A DNA stretch of 33,027 nt from the NCBI RefSeq assembly GCF_000169375.1, contig NZ_AAXY01000033.1, positions 1 through 33,027 on the forward strand, read 5' to 3'. This DNA is from Marinobacter sp. ELB17 (GTDB lineage Bacteria; Pseudomonadota; Gammaproteobacteria; Pseudomonadales; Oleiphilaceae). A program made the translations under genes and the position numbers. The notes under the pieces are model-generated. The model ran no database searches. It had not been told where the DNA came from and was given only the letters and a program-made list of their open reading frames with translations. Below, one piece after another: positions 25,482 through 32,744 of this stretch. The first letter of the stretch is position 1. Each line of letters begins with the position of its first letter.

Positions 25482-25731
25482 ATGATGAAAACAGCTACCT
25501 AACTGCTGATGGCCACCGGCCTGATGGTTACCGCCACAGCCGCCTCTGCCCATGCCGGCCACGACGCAGGCACCGGCTTCACCAGCGGCTTATTACACCC
25601 CATGCTGGGCCTCGACCATTTGCTCGCCATGGCCGCCATTGGCTTCTGGAGCGTGCGCCAGAACGCCACCCTGAAAAACAGCACACCACTGTTTGTGATC
25701 GGCGGCATGATCTTGGGCGCAGCAATGGCCA
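25482..25731 (+). pseudogene. HupE/UreJ-type nickel permease, nonsense-mutated and truncated
   Basis: ATG-ATG-AAA-ACA-GCT-ACC is followed by TAA at 25500-25502, where a Leu codon (TTA) would be expected before CTG-CTG. Past the stop the frame reads MATGLMVTATAASAHAGHDAGTGFTSGLLHPMLGLDHLLAMAAIGFWSVRQ and so on to GGMILGAAMAI. This is the start of a HupE/UreJ protein: signal peptide, HAGHD, and the HPMLGLDHLLAM nickel-site helix. Similarity ends at about 25731; the remaining 100 or so residues are not in the window. It probably once ended the urease operon as the nickel importer. Confidence 0.85.
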
Positions 25732-26025
25732 TTGACGAGGAGCAGTGTCTAGAGCCGATTTCAGCGATTTCCTATACAGGTTACGTTGGCTGGGAAGTTG
25801 GTGCACGTCATTCTTGGATTCGAAGATTTTGGGCCGTAGAAGTATCGTCTTTCTCGTTTTCCTGTCACGAAGAGTAAGACTATGTTTCGTAAGATTGTGG
25901 GGCGACGGAGAGTTATGTTAAGTGTATTATTCTCTAGTCTAGACTCTAAAGTATCTTTGATGCTAATAGGAATTATTTGATGAATCATATCAAAATAAAT
26001 ATTAATACTATAATTTGGGGGATTT
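25732..26025. other. Junction and upstream region of the defence-like island
   Basis: GC drops here from urease-like to strongly AT-rich. No convincing gene is seen. AGTCTAGACT near 25937-25946 is a 10-bp palindrome, and TTTGAT/ATCAAA near 25976-25994 can pair. GGGGGA precedes the GTG start of the next gene. This is the likely promoter region of the three-gene island. Confidence 0.4.
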
Positions 26026-27924
26026 GTGTCAAATAAAAAGGAATACAAGATATCTATTGATCCTAGAATACTGGAGCTTTTAGGTCCAAGTTTGTATACG
26101 AATATATATTTTATATTAGCAGAGCTGATAGCGAACGCTTACGACGCAAATGCAAAAAATGTATATATTATTCAAGAGAAGGGAAGCCTAACTGTTGAAG
26201 ATGATGGTCATGGAATGTCTTATGAAGATGGTGACATTGCCAAGTATTTAAATGTTGCTCAAGAAACTAGATCTATATCAGATCAGGAATATGTTTCAGG
26301 TAGCGATAATAAGCGAAAAAAAATGGGGCGGAAGGGAGTCGGAAAGCTGGCGGCTTTGTCAGTCTCACCTAATGTTGAAATAAAAACAGTTAGAAATGGA
26401 GAGCGATCGGGTTTTATATTGTCCAGAAACGTCAGTGATGACCGACTTCTTAAGCCTATTGAAGAAGAAGATATTAAGTTCAATAAAATAGAAGAAAATG
26501 GAACAGCCGTTGTGATGAGCAGTCCTCAATATGTTCTTAATAAAACGGTAAAAGCGATTCGTAACAATATCCTAAAAATATTTCCTTTAGTTGATGAAGA
26601 TTTTCGAATCCATGTCGAAGTTGGAGGTCAAAGTACTGTAATTGACTCTTTCGAAAAGGATCTTGTTTCCGGGCTTGGGGGATTGATCACTTTGGGGGTG
26701 GAATACGAAGGGCTTGCGAAACATTTTGATAGTCAGTTGGATAATAAAGAGAAGTATGAACGTGATCTCCTTAAGAAGTGGCCGAGTCATAAAAAGAATT
26801 TAATTCTGAAATGCAAGGATGGTGAAGAAGATTCGTTCGAATTGGAAATTCGTGGGTGGATCGGGGTATATCGTTCCACCAAAGGCAGAAAGCTAGATAA
26901 CTCTGACTTTCCAGATAACTTTATATCTTTATTATCAAATAAAAAATTAGGTGAGTATAACATATTACCGATAGTTGGAAAAAATGCAATGACTGAGGTA
27001 TATGTTGTTGGTCAGTTACACGTAGACCTGTTCGAAGAAACCGAACTTCCTGACATGGCGCTTAGTAATAGGCAGGGATATAAGACAGATGATGAACGTT
27101 ATCAGGAAGTATTGAGGTATGTTAGGAATGAGCTTCTCCCCAAGGCAATAGGTTTACGAGTAAAGTATGCGTCTTTCGTAAAGCAGGAGAAAGACGAAGA
27201 AAAGAATAGGATGAAAAAGCAGCGCGAAGAGTTGTTTAAGAGGAAAATTGATGAGTTTAAGTCTGTCGCATCGAGTTCTGCAGCAGATATGATCAGCGGG
27301 CAGTTTAAAAACGGTGAAGTAAGTTTAGATGAAGTAAGGGGTTATGTATCGAAAGCTATAAATAATAGCTTTCCAAATATGGGTGTTAAGAAAACGATAG
27401 ATAGTGCCAAGAAGAAGCTTCTTATTAGTCACGCTAGTGCGGACAAGTCATCTTGTGATTTTATTTATGATTTGTTAATTTTCAATGGGGTTCCTGCAGG
27501 TGAAATACTTTATACATCATCTGATAATCCAGAATCCGTTATACCAGATAAAGCTCCAATATTCGAATACCTGCGTAATTTTTTTGTTGAAAGTTATTCA
27601 ACAGAAGGTATTTACGTAATATACGTTACCAGTAGCTCAATGGCTGATAGCTGGGGAGCTGTTTCAGAAGTTGGAGCGGGCTGGGTTACGAAGAGTGAGC
27701 ATGAAATTTTCAATATCAATAGTTACAAACCAGAAAAGCCATTAGACGTAGAAGTGGTCTGGGCTAATATCAGCAATGATTCCGACGGAAGGATAAATTT
27801 AACGGTTCATGATGCTAATAGAGTGGTCAGTAAGATAGAAGGAATAACAAATTCACTGAAGTATACCTCGAAGAGTGAAAGATTGATTTTGAATGAAGTG
27901 CGACGTTTAGCGAATGTAAAATGA
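26026..27924 (+). CDS. GHKL (MORC/MutL-like) ATPase fused to a C-terminal TIR domain
   Basis: The protein is 632 residues; GTG at 26026 follows GGGGGA. The N-terminal Bergerat-fold ATPase shows ELIANAYDANA (Asn37), VEDDGHGM (DxGxG, 59-63) and GRKGVGKLAAL (101-110). An S5-like middle region and a basic-acidic coiled stretch (KQEKDEEKNRMKKQREELFKRKIDEFKS, about 390-415) follow. From about residue 463 a TIR-like domain begins: KKLLISHASADKSSCDFIYDLL, GEILYTSSDN, IYVIYVTSSSMADSWGAVSEVGAGWV, with Glu548 at the position of the TIR NADase glutamate. ATPases of this type are known next to DNA methylases in restriction-like loci; TIR domains often serve as NAD-depleting effectors. The gene is 33 bases upstream of a C5 methyltransferase. 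Role in defence is inferred. Confidence 0.75.
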   Translation: MSNKKEYKISIDPRILELLGPSLYTNIYFILAELIANAYDANAKNVYIIQEKGSLTVEDDGHGMSYEDGDIAKYLNVAQETRSISDQEYVSGSDNKRKKMGRKGVGKLAALSVSPNVEIKTVRNGERSGFILSRNVSDDRLLKPIEEEDIKFNKIEENGTAVVMSSPQYVLNKTVKAIRNNILKIFPLVDEDFRIHVEVGGQSTVIDSFEKDLVSGLGGLITLGVEYEGLAKHFDSQLDNKEKYERDLLKKWPSHKKNLILKCKDGEEDSFELEIRGWIGVYRSTKGRKLDNSDFPDNFISLLSNKKLGEYNILPIVGKNAMTEVYVVGQLHVDLFEETELPDMALSNRQGYKTDDERYQEVLRYVRNELLPKAIGLRVKYASFVKQEKDEEKNRMKKQREELFKRKIDEFKSVASSSAADMISGQFKNGEVSLDEVRGYVSKAINNSFPNMGVKKTIDSAKKKLLISHASADKSSCDFIYDLLIFNGVPAGEILYTSSDNPESVIPDKAPIFEYLRNFFVESYSTEGIYVIYVTSSSMADSWGAVSEVGAGWVTKSEHEIFNINSYKPEKPLDVEVVWANISNDSDGRINLTVHDANRVVSKIEGITNSLKYTSKSERLILNEVRRLANVK

Positions 27925-27957
27925 GAGTGCTTTTGTCTTTTTTTCGGAGCTGGTCGG

Positions 27958-29001
27958 ATGAATAGTATTACTGCAATTGACTTATTTTGCGGTGCAGGAG
28001 GTCTAACTCATGGTCTTATAAAGGCAGGGGTTAATGTAATCGCTGGTGTTGACGTTCAGAAATCCTGCAAATACGCATATGAAAAGAATAATTATGGAGC
28101 CGAATTCGTTAACATGGATGTCAGAGAGTTAACAGGGATGGAGCTCAACGCACTTTATCCCAAAAAAAGTGTGAGGCTTTTGGCTGGGTGTGCACCTTGT
28201 CAACCTTTTTCGACGTACTCCCAAGGCCGAGATGTAAAGAATGATAAGAAATGGCCGCTGCTCTACGCGTTCTCTCGTCTCATTGGTGAGGTTCTTCCTG
28301 AATTAGTAACAATGGAGAATGTTCCCGATGTCACGAAACATGAGGTGTACCATGATTTTGTTGGACATTTGGGAAGTTTGGGTTATCGAGTTTGGGCGCA
28401 AAAAATTTACTGCCCTAACTACGGTATACCTCAAAGCCGTAACCGGCACGTTCTGCTTGCATCTAGGCTCGGCGACATCAAAATACTGGAGCCGATTAGG
28501 AAGCCTAAAAAATATAGAACAGTAAGGCAGACTATCGGAAACCTTCCGTCATTGAGAGCTGGAGAACAGTGTTTGAAAGATAGGTTGCATATTTCTGCTG
28601 GACTATCATCTATCAATTTGACGAGAATAAAACACTCTAAACCAGGTGGAACTTGGCGTGACTGGCCAGAGAGTTTGATGGCAGAATGCCATCGGAAGGC
28701 GACGGGAAAAACCTATGTTAGCGTCTATGCGCGAATGAGCTGGGATAAAGTCAGTCCAACTATAACCACGCAGAGTTATGGTTTCGGAAATGGACGGTTT
28801 GGGCATCCCGATCAAGATAGAGCTATATCGCTCCGCGAAGCTGCCATGTTGCAAACTTTCCCTAAGAGCTATCAATTCATTCCACCAAATGAAAAAGTGC
28901 AGCTTGCTCCCATTGGAACCATGATTGGTAATGCTGTTCCCGTAAATTTAGGTAAAGTTATTGGGAGAAGCTTTCAGCAGCATATAAAGTCAATGAAGTA
29001 G
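27958..29001 (+). CDS. C5-cytosine DNA methyltransferase (Dcm/HhaI family)
   Basis: The protein is 347 residues, with ATG after CGGAGC. Motif I is DLFCGAGGLTHGL (8-20), motif IV is GCAPCQPFS with catalytic Cys81, motif VI is MENVPD (Glu120) and motif VIII is PQSRNRHVLLASR. A target-recognition region follows, then PTITTQSYGFGNGRFGHPDQDRAISLREAAMLQTFP (motif IX) and IGNAVPVNLGKVIG (motif X). All catalytic motifs are intact, so it should methylate a specific DNA sequence at C5 of cytosine. No endonuclease is recognisable nearby. It presumably marks self DNA for the adjacent ATPase-TIR protein, or is sensed by it. It is AT-rich, like its neighbours. Confidence 0.93.
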   Translation: MNSITAIDLFCGAGGLTHGLIKAGVNVIAGVDVQKSCKYAYEKNNYGAEFVNMDVRELTGMELNALYPKKSVRLLAGCAPCQPFSTYSQGRDVKNDKKWPLLYAFSRLIGEVLPELVTMENVPDVTKHEVYHDFVGHLGSLGYRVWAQKIYCPNYGIPQSRNRHVLLASRLGDIKILEPIRKPKKYRTVRQTIGNLPSLRAGEQCLKDRLHISAGLSSINLTRIKHSKPGGTWRDWPESLMAECHRKATGKTYVSVYARMSWDKVSPTITTQSYGFGNGRFGHPDQDRAISLREAAMLQTFPKSYQFIPPNEKVQLAPIGTMIGNAVPVNLGKVIGRSFQQHIKSMK

Positions 29002-29062
29002 TTTTTTAAATAGTTCTGCTTTGATTTTTAGTTGTTAAATTTATCCCTTAGAGTCTTTGGAA

Positions 29063-29515
29063 ATGAATAAAGATGAATATATTGAGTTTCGATTAGACCA
29101 CCAAATAGGGTGGTATGATAAAAATAGCTCGAGTGCACAATTTAAGTATAAGTATTTCCGGCGGTTCGAGATTATTTCTGCTGCTGCTATTCCGCTGATT
29201 GCAGGTTTCGGTACAGGTATTGTTCCAGTGAATTTGATTTTGGGAATTCTTGGTGCGGCAATTGCCGTCGCGTCCTCTTTTGAGGCATTGAGCAAATATC
29301 ACGAACAATGGATAGAGTACAGGACTACATGCGAATCTCTTAAGCATGAAAAGTTTTTATTTCTTTCAGGAGCCGAACCCTATTGTGAAGAAAATTCATA
29401 TCGCCTTCTTGTCCAACGAGTAGAAAGTTTAATTTCAAAAGAGAACAGCGAGTGGTTTCGATATACGAAAAAACCGTCAACAAAGAGCAATGATGATCTT
29501 GAGTCCAAGAAGTAA
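29063..29515 (+). CDS. DUF4231/SLATT-like two-TM protein
   Basis: The protein is 150 residues from ATG 29063; a TTG two codons upstream is also possible. RLDHQIGWYDKNSSSAQFKYKYFRRFEIISAAAIPLIAGFG, a second hydrophobic helix (LILGILGAAIAVASSFEAL), then KYHEQWIEYRTTCESLKHEKFLFLSGAEPY and LLVQRVESLISKENSEWF match the DUF4231/SLATT pattern of two membrane helices followed by an amphipathic helical tail. SLATT proteins are proposed membrane-disrupting effectors in nucleotide-signalling defence systems. It is 61 bases after the methyltransferase, in the same direction and base composition, so probably part of the same unit. Operon membership is inferred. Confidence 0.7.
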   Translation: MNKDEYIEFRLDHQIGWYDKNSSSAQFKYKYFRRFEIISAAAIPLIAGFGTGIVPVNLILGILGAAIAVASSFEALSKYHEQWIEYRTTCESLKHEKFLFLSGAEPYCEENSYRLLVQRVESLISKENSEWFRYTKKPSTKSNDDLESKK

Positions 29516-29588
29516 AACGATGATCTTTAGTAAATTTTGGACCAATCTTCCAACAACTGTTTGCTTCATTTTTTGTCTAGTGGGGTGA

Positions 29589-30271
29589 TGGGGTCAGGTC
29601 TTGCGTTTTGCCTCTGTCTTGCCATTTCGTTGTAATCGTCTCAGTCTGTCCCGCCGAAATCGGCGTGAGCTCATTGTTGTATTTGACGATAACCGCTGCG
29701 ACTTGCGTCAGTTTTCGACGACGTGTGTGAGACCTCCAACTGGGAATGCCACGCCTACTGTCTGATGGGCAATCACCACCATCTTTTGACTGAAACTACT
29801 TCTTTGGACTTCATTATTCTCGCGTAAGCCAGATTATTCGAGAGGCAAAATGCGAAATCTGACCTCGAATAATCGCGAATTCGCCATTTTGGCTACCTGA
29901 GCAACTGCACTCGACGCCGCAAAATGGCGGTTATCCGGTACTGTTTATTGCAGCCGCCCAAACCAGAAGCGACACTGGAGAGCCCGGCGTCTCAGCGATG
30001 CTGGCCCTGCCTCCTCTGTGACAACGGTCTGGTTCGCATGATTCGCCAGATTCCACGATTTAGACCAGCAGTGATCCCAGCGGGCTAACCCATCTCCGCC
30101 CGGTTCGGTGCTTGGAAAGCAGCCGTTCTAAAGGAGCTGGGCGTTTCTGCGGGTCAACGCTGGAAAAAGGGGTATACGAGGGGTAGTCTGAGGGAAATCA
30201 AAACAAGGAACCGCCTCGTGAAGGATCGAATGAGACCAAAACCCGCCGGCATCGCTTCGCGCCTGACCCCA
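29589..30271 (+). pseudogene. Remnant of REP-associated tyrosine transposase (IS200-like) and other transposase debris
   Basis: TGGGGTCAGG at 29589-29598 and its reverse complement at 30262-30271 bracket a stretch with no intact gene. Around 29655-29810 shifting frames read SRRNRRE, then DVCETSNWECHAYCLMGNHHHLLTET, the hallmark HxH region of Y1-type REP-associated transposases. Several indels break it. Near 29843-29866 a degenerate reversed copy of the left end (GGCAAAATGCGAAATCTGAC) is embedded in an 11-bp inverted repeat. Around 29945-30087 one frame reads RCWPCLLCDNGLVRMIRQIPRFRP, possibly the tail of an IS91-like transposase; that part is weak. Nothing here is functional. Confidence 0.6.
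29832..29874. repeat. 11-bp inverted repeat within the transposase debris
   Basis: GATTATTCGAG (29832-29842) and CTCGAATAATC (29864-29874) are exact reverse complements around 21 bases. The loop carries the degenerate GGCAAAATGCGAAATCTGAC, similar to the reverse complement of the element's left end. It could be a REP-type hairpin or a nested insertion scar. Confidence 0.55.
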
Positions 30272-30347
30272 GATGGACCGTTCAGGCCCGCCCTTCAAAT
30301 TACTTTATCCTTAAGCATCGTTCGATAGCCGCGGAGTTGGCGGCTTA

Positions 30348-30406
30348 GCCCAACAGAAATTTAAAGGTCATGCTGCGCACGACCATTAAATGCTTAGGTG
30401 TTAGCA
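30348..30406 (+). repeat. attC-like integron recombination site 1
   Basis: GCCCAAC (30348-30354) fits the R'' consensus RYYYAAC, and GTTAGCA (30400-30406) is the R' box with the cut point after G. ATTTAAAGGTC and GACCATTAAAT form the inner stem with one mismatch around ATGCTGCGCAC. The length of 59 bases is typical of short attC sites. It lies 16 bases upstream of the FRG gene start. Confidence 0.6.
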
Positions 30407-30421
30407 CTCTAAAGAGATCAT

Positions 30422-31174
30422 ATGGAAATCAGCTGGGATAAATATAAAGAAATAGTTGGTGCTCAAGTCAAAGAGCAGAAAGAGTTGATTTATCGTGGTC
30501 AATCTAACTCTGCGTGGCATCTCACTACTTCTCTTCATCGCACTGGCAAGATAAGTAACCAGAATGACTTTTTGGCGTTTTTCAATCAGCTAATCCCTGA
30601 AGTACAGGAACAGGTAGAAGCATGGGATGGTTCGCGCAGAGATCTAACTGATTCAGGAAAAATGGCTCAATTCATTGCTTTTTTACAGCACAATGGTTTT
30701 CCTACTCCATTGCTAGATTGGACATTTTCTCCATATATAGCAGCCTATTTCGCATTCGAAGGTATAAACCACTTTTGCCCTCAGTCTGATGAGGTTGCTG
30801 TTTATGTGTTTGATCAAAATACATGGTCTTCAACGTATAAACAGACCTATAATTTTGACGAGCCTGCCGTTCATGTAACCTTGTTAAGGCCGAACTTTAG
30901 AGGTAATCATAAGCAAATGCTTCAGCAAGGGATTTTTTGGTTTACCAATTGCCAAAATCCAGAAGTCCACGTTCGTATTAATGAAAAAGAAGGCCGAAAA
31001 TTTCTAACTAAATACACTTTTTCAGTAAAAGAGCGCAGGCACGCAATGCGTGACCTTGAGCTTATGGGGATAACTGCAATGCAGTTGTCTCCTGGAATTG
31101 AATCAGTCTGCAAAAAGGCTTATGAATCCGTTTGCTCGCGCTTTGATGTTGGTAAAACTCCTTCAGAGAAATAA
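30422..31174 (+). CDS. FRG-domain protein (integron cassette gene)
   Basis: The protein is 250 residues, with ATG at 30422 after AAAGAGATC. The FRG domain is clear: ELIYRGQSNSAWHLTTSLHR (YRG at about 24-26) and AFLQHNGFPTPLLDWTFSPYIAAYFAF, which carries the conserved LLDWT. No signal peptide or membrane segment is seen. The biochemical function of FRG proteins is not settled; many sit in phage- or defence-related loci. The gene lies between two attC-like sites (30348-30406 and 31323-31427), is AT-rich and has the very short leader typical of a cassette gene. Its cassette begins TTAGCA and its own attC begins with the exact complement TGCTAAC. Confidence 0.82.
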   Translation: MEISWDKYKEIVGAQVKEQKELIYRGQSNSAWHLTTSLHRTGKISNQNDFLAFFNQLIPEVQEQVEAWDGSRRDLTDSGKMAQFIAFLQHNGFPTPLLDWTFSPYIAAYFAFEGINHFCPQSDEVAVYVFDQNTWSSTYKQTYNFDEPAVHVTLLRPNFRGNHKQMLQQGIFWFTNCQNPEVHVRINEKEGRKFLTKYTFSVKERRHAMRDLELMGITAMQLSPGIESVCKKAYESVCSRFDVGKTPSEK

Positions 31175-31322
31175 ACTAGTAATGTGTTTTCTTTGCTTGA
31201 TGCTGTTTAAACCAAATCAACTTGTGCTGTTGATGAAGAGTTTGTTCGATTTAATATATGTAACTCTAAAGTAAAACCCAAAAATGTTAAGCGAAATATT
31301 ATAAACAGCACAGTAGATAAAG

Positions 31323-31427
31323 TGCTAACCAGCGGCTCCGCCGGACAAATTTCCGCTGCCACCTTTTGTGCAAAAACACGCACAAAAGCCGCCATCAAAA
31401 ATTTGCTCGGTGAGCCGGGTGTTAGGA
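31323..31427 (+). repeat. attC integron recombination site 2
   Basis: TGCTAAC (31323-31329) starts the site and GTTAGGA (31421-31427) ends it, 105 bases in all. The arms pair extensively (CGGCTC.CCG..CAAATTT against AAATTTGCTCGGTGAGCCG), and the tip is TTTTGTGC/GCACAAAA. TGCTAAC is the exact complement of the GTTAGCA that opens this cassette. This is expected when one cassette supplies both halves of its circular attC. Confidence 0.75.
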
Positions 31428-31451
31428 TTGGCAGTTACCAAGGGGATAATT

Positions 31452-32213
31452 ATGAGACTATTTATTAGAGTTGTATGTTTTTTTGCTATCTTTTTTATTC
31501 CGCCGGTTCAAGCGAGCGATCTTCAAAGATGTAAAGCTCAAAATCTCGATAGCTTTAAAGCCTGTGAAAGGCTTGCTTCAGGTAATAACCCCGATGGTCA
31601 ATTTGGTTTGGGTCTACTTTTTCTGGAAGGCAATGGAGTAAAAGAGGACTATCAAAAATCTTTCGAGTTGATGCATAAGGCGTCTATGCAAGGACACGCA
31701 GCTGCACAGTTTCAGGTTGGGCAAGCGCATGTCAATGGGCAGGGCGTAAAACAAAACTTTGAAGAAGCTTACGCATGGTTTTTGGTATCAAAAGAGAATG
31801 GCAATTCTATAGCCTCTCGAGGCATTGATTTTATGGAATCCAAAAACCTAATAAAAAAATCAAAAATGAATGCTATAACGCAGAGGGCAAATGATATTTA
31901 CGCTAGCACCTCTAATAAAAAAGGTTTTCAGTATGATGACACTGAGAGCTCCCAAAATGTTAGCAGTTTAGCTGAGTACTGCGATATGGTTATGCCTACA
32001 GTCGATAGTGTAATAACGTATAAAAAATATGGTAAGCCTCAGTCTGAAGCTAGGCAGCTAATGATAGGGATGACTGATAAAGAGGCTATAAAGATGATGA
32101 ATGGCGTTATAAATTGGGTATGGAGTACCAATGTGCCAGTAAGTGAGATGAGCCGCTATTTTAAAAATAAATGTTTGGGACAAAGTAAGGAAATTAGCTT
32201 CATGTTTCCATAG
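31452..32213 (+). CDS. Secreted Sel1-repeat protein (integron cassette gene)
   Basis: The protein is 253 residues. ATG 31452 follows AAGGGGAT and starts a signal peptide (MRLFIRVVCFFAIFFIPPVQAS); the upstream open part is attC sequence. Two Sel1-type tetratrico-like repeats are visible: PDGQFGLGLLFLEGNGVKEDYQKSFELMHKASMQGH and AAAQFQVGQAHVNGQGVKQNFEEAYAWFLVSKENGN. The C-terminal half has no recognised domain. Such proteins are usually periplasmic scaffolds. It is AT-rich and located between attC sites. Confidence 0.78.
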   Translation: MRLFIRVVCFFAIFFIPPVQASDLQRCKAQNLDSFKACERLASGNNPDGQFGLGLLFLEGNGVKEDYQKSFELMHKASMQGHAAAQFQVGQAHVNGQGVKQNFEEAYAWFLVSKENGNSIASRGIDFMESKNLIKKSKMNAITQRANDIYASTSNKKGFQYDDTESSQNVSSLAEYCDMVMPTVDSVITYKKYGKPQSEARQLMIGMTDKEAIKMMNGVINWVWSTNVPVSEMSRYFKNKCLGQSKEISFMFP

Positions 32214-32216
32214 GTC

Positions 32217-32286
32217 TCCTAACTAATGGCTGTTGTAGGACGGCCCTCCGCTTCGCTCCAGCTCGCCGCAGAGCAAGGTGTCAAGC
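32217..32286 (+). repeat. Probable degenerate attC site 3
   Basis: TCCTAAC at 32217-32223 is the exact complement of GTTAGGA (31421-31427), the box that opens the Sel1 cassette, and it begins three bases after the Sel1 stop. The right side is unclear: GTCAAGC (32280-32286) departs from GTTRRRY and the arms pair poorly. The site may be decayed or fused. Confidence 0.4.
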
Positions 32287-32318
32287 AAAATCAGTATGGA
32301 CTCAAAATAGGAAAATTC

Positions 32319-32651
32319 ATGAAAAAAACAATATCAACTCTTGCCTTTGTCATTCTCCTTGGTGGCTGTGCAACAGCCGTCACAAAAGGGGATCGGGTAT
32401 TTATTACGCCTTCAGATTCCGCCCACCTATCAAACTGTAAAATGCTTGGGCAGGTTCAGGTTGATGCTAGTATTGGGGGCCTGTGGGATAAAAACCAACA
32501 AGTAATGGAAATAAAGAATCGCCTTCGCGATGCAGCAGCAGAGCGTTATTCAGAAGCAGATACGGTGACTCACTCTGATCTGAATGTTGGTGCATGGTCA
32601 GCTCCAGATGCTCAAGCAATGGGCACAGTATTCAAGTGCTTTAATAACTAA
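32319..32651 (+). CDS. Small outer-membrane-type lipoprotein (DUF4156/RcsF-like), integron cassette gene
   Basis: The protein is 110 residues. ATG 32319 follows AATAGGAAAA. A lipoprotein signal is present: MKKTISTLAFVILLGGCATAV, with lipobox LGGC. The mature part (GDRVFITPSDSAHLSNCKMLGQVQVDASIGG, KNRLRDAAAERYSEADTVTHSD, GTVFKCFN) resembles the DUF4156 lipoprotein family, including two Cys that could form a disulphide. It is followed 9 bases later by a good attC site. Confidence 0.78.
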   Translation: MKKTISTLAFVILLGGCATAVTKGDRVFITPSDSAHLSNCKMLGQVQVDASIGGLWDKNQQVMEIKNRLRDAAAERYSEADTVTHSDLNVGAWSAPDAQAMGTVFKCFNN

Positions 32652-32660
32652 TAGTAAAGC

Positions 32661-32744
32661 ACCTAACAAGGCCAAGCACAGCGTCAGATTTTTCGTTGCG
32701 GCTTTGCCTCCACTACAAAGACGCGCGTTTTGGCGGCGTTAGGC
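32661..32744 (+). repeat. attC integron recombination site 4
   Basis: ACCTAAC (32661-32667, R'') and GTTAGGC (32738-32744, R') both match the attC consensus. The arms pair (GGCCAAGCACAGCGTC against GACGCGCGTTTTGGCGGC) with bulges. At 84 bases it is the best-conserved attC of the array. Confidence 0.78.

Noticed and set aside
25732..25877. Open continuation of the hupE frame to 25877
   Set aside because: Residues after AMAI have no HupE character; it is random read-through past the break point.
26009..26014. Perfect TATAAT before the ATPase-TIR gene
   Set aside because: It would place the transcript start within a few bases of the GTG and remove the GGGGGA ribosome site, and no -35 box is at the right distance; in AT-rich DNA this is expected by chance.
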